Shown here one piece after another: positions 63,965-64,000 of a stretch of 64,000 bases of DNA; positions within the stretch are counted from its first letter, which is position 1, and every line of letters starts with the position of its first letter. Below the pieces are notes generated by a model. The model had not been told where the DNA came from. It worked only from the letters and a program-made list of their open reading frames with translations, and ran no database searches. The DNA is from an uncultured Cohaesibacter sp. GTDB lineage: Bacteria > Pseudomonadota > Alphaproteobacteria > Rhizobiales > Cohaesibacteraceae. The stretch spans positions 310,001-374,000 of the forward strand of contig NZ_OY762905.1 in NCBI RefSeq assembly GCF_963666525.1, given 5' to 3'. A program made the translations under genes and the position numbers.

Positions 63965-64000
63965 AATGTCTACCTCCAAGAGCACCACCCGCTCATCCGT

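Noticed and set aside
1..64000. tRNA, rRNA, CRISPR, insertion sequence or prophage genes
   Set aside because: No cloverleaf, repeat-spacer array, transposase, integrase or phage structural gene was recognised; tRNAscan-SE and an ISfinder search would settle this.

Overview
The window looks like a chromosomal core segment of an alphaproteobacterium, most likely in Hyphomicrobiales (Rhizobiales). Coding DNA is moderately GC-rich with mostly G/C third positions. Lineage markers include an NDUFA12-type complex I subunit and a DUF2155 protein beside aat and accC, a long single-chain B12-dependent ribonucleotide reductase (NrdJ), the DnaA-inactivation ATPase HdaA, and the order lptF-lptG-lptD-surA-pdxA-rsmA next to gmk-yicC-mltG-fabF-acpP-fabG. 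A marine genus such as Cohaesibacter is possible but cannot be shown from this sequence. I saw no tRNA or rRNA gene, insertion sequence, prophage or CRISPR array.

Layout. 1-3.8 kb: 3' end of accC, then aat, and on the other strand DUF2155, NDUFA12 and a response regulator. 3.8-8.3 kb: a long regulatory region and nrdJ. 8.5-14.5 kb: a sugar-acid catabolic locus on the minus strand (TRAP binding protein, FCD-type GntR regulator, two TRAP permeases, L-fuconate dehydratase-like enzyme), with a recognisable promoter and operator. 14.6-24.5 kb: accessory genes: a cupin divergent from an Lrp regulator, a LysE exporter, AMP nucleosidase, two adjacent CSS-EAL c-di-GMP phosphodiesterases, and a large secreted protein of unknown function. 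24.5-39.3 kb: housekeeping genes (aspS, rnd, an MFS exporter, a ppk-ppx-unknown run, hdaA-perM divergent from purM-purN). 39.3-48.8 kb: small stress and metabolic genes (ndk, a GST, an ABC-F ATPase, a MORN protein, a VOC protein, an aldo/keto reductase, L-lactate dehydrogenase, holC, pepA). 49-57 kb: LPS export and outer-membrane biogenesis (lptF, lptG, lptD, SurA-like), then pdxA and rsmA. 57-64 kb: gmk, yicC, mltG and the fatty-acid genes fabF, acpP and fabG.

Most promising non-coding signals: (1) the roughly 700 bp before nrdJ, with two pairs of NrdR-like boxes at 32 and 33 bp spacing, followed by a structured leader with a long-range 9-bp helix and a hairpin over the ribosome binding site; (2) an extended -10 promoter running straight into a terminator-like hairpin before pdxA, which looks like attenuation; (3) a GntR-type palindrome overlapping the -35 of the TRAP binding-protein promoter; (4) an abrupt change to A/T-ending codons at the 3' end of lptG, which may hide an lptD promoter. 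All structures were read by eye and not folded computationally.
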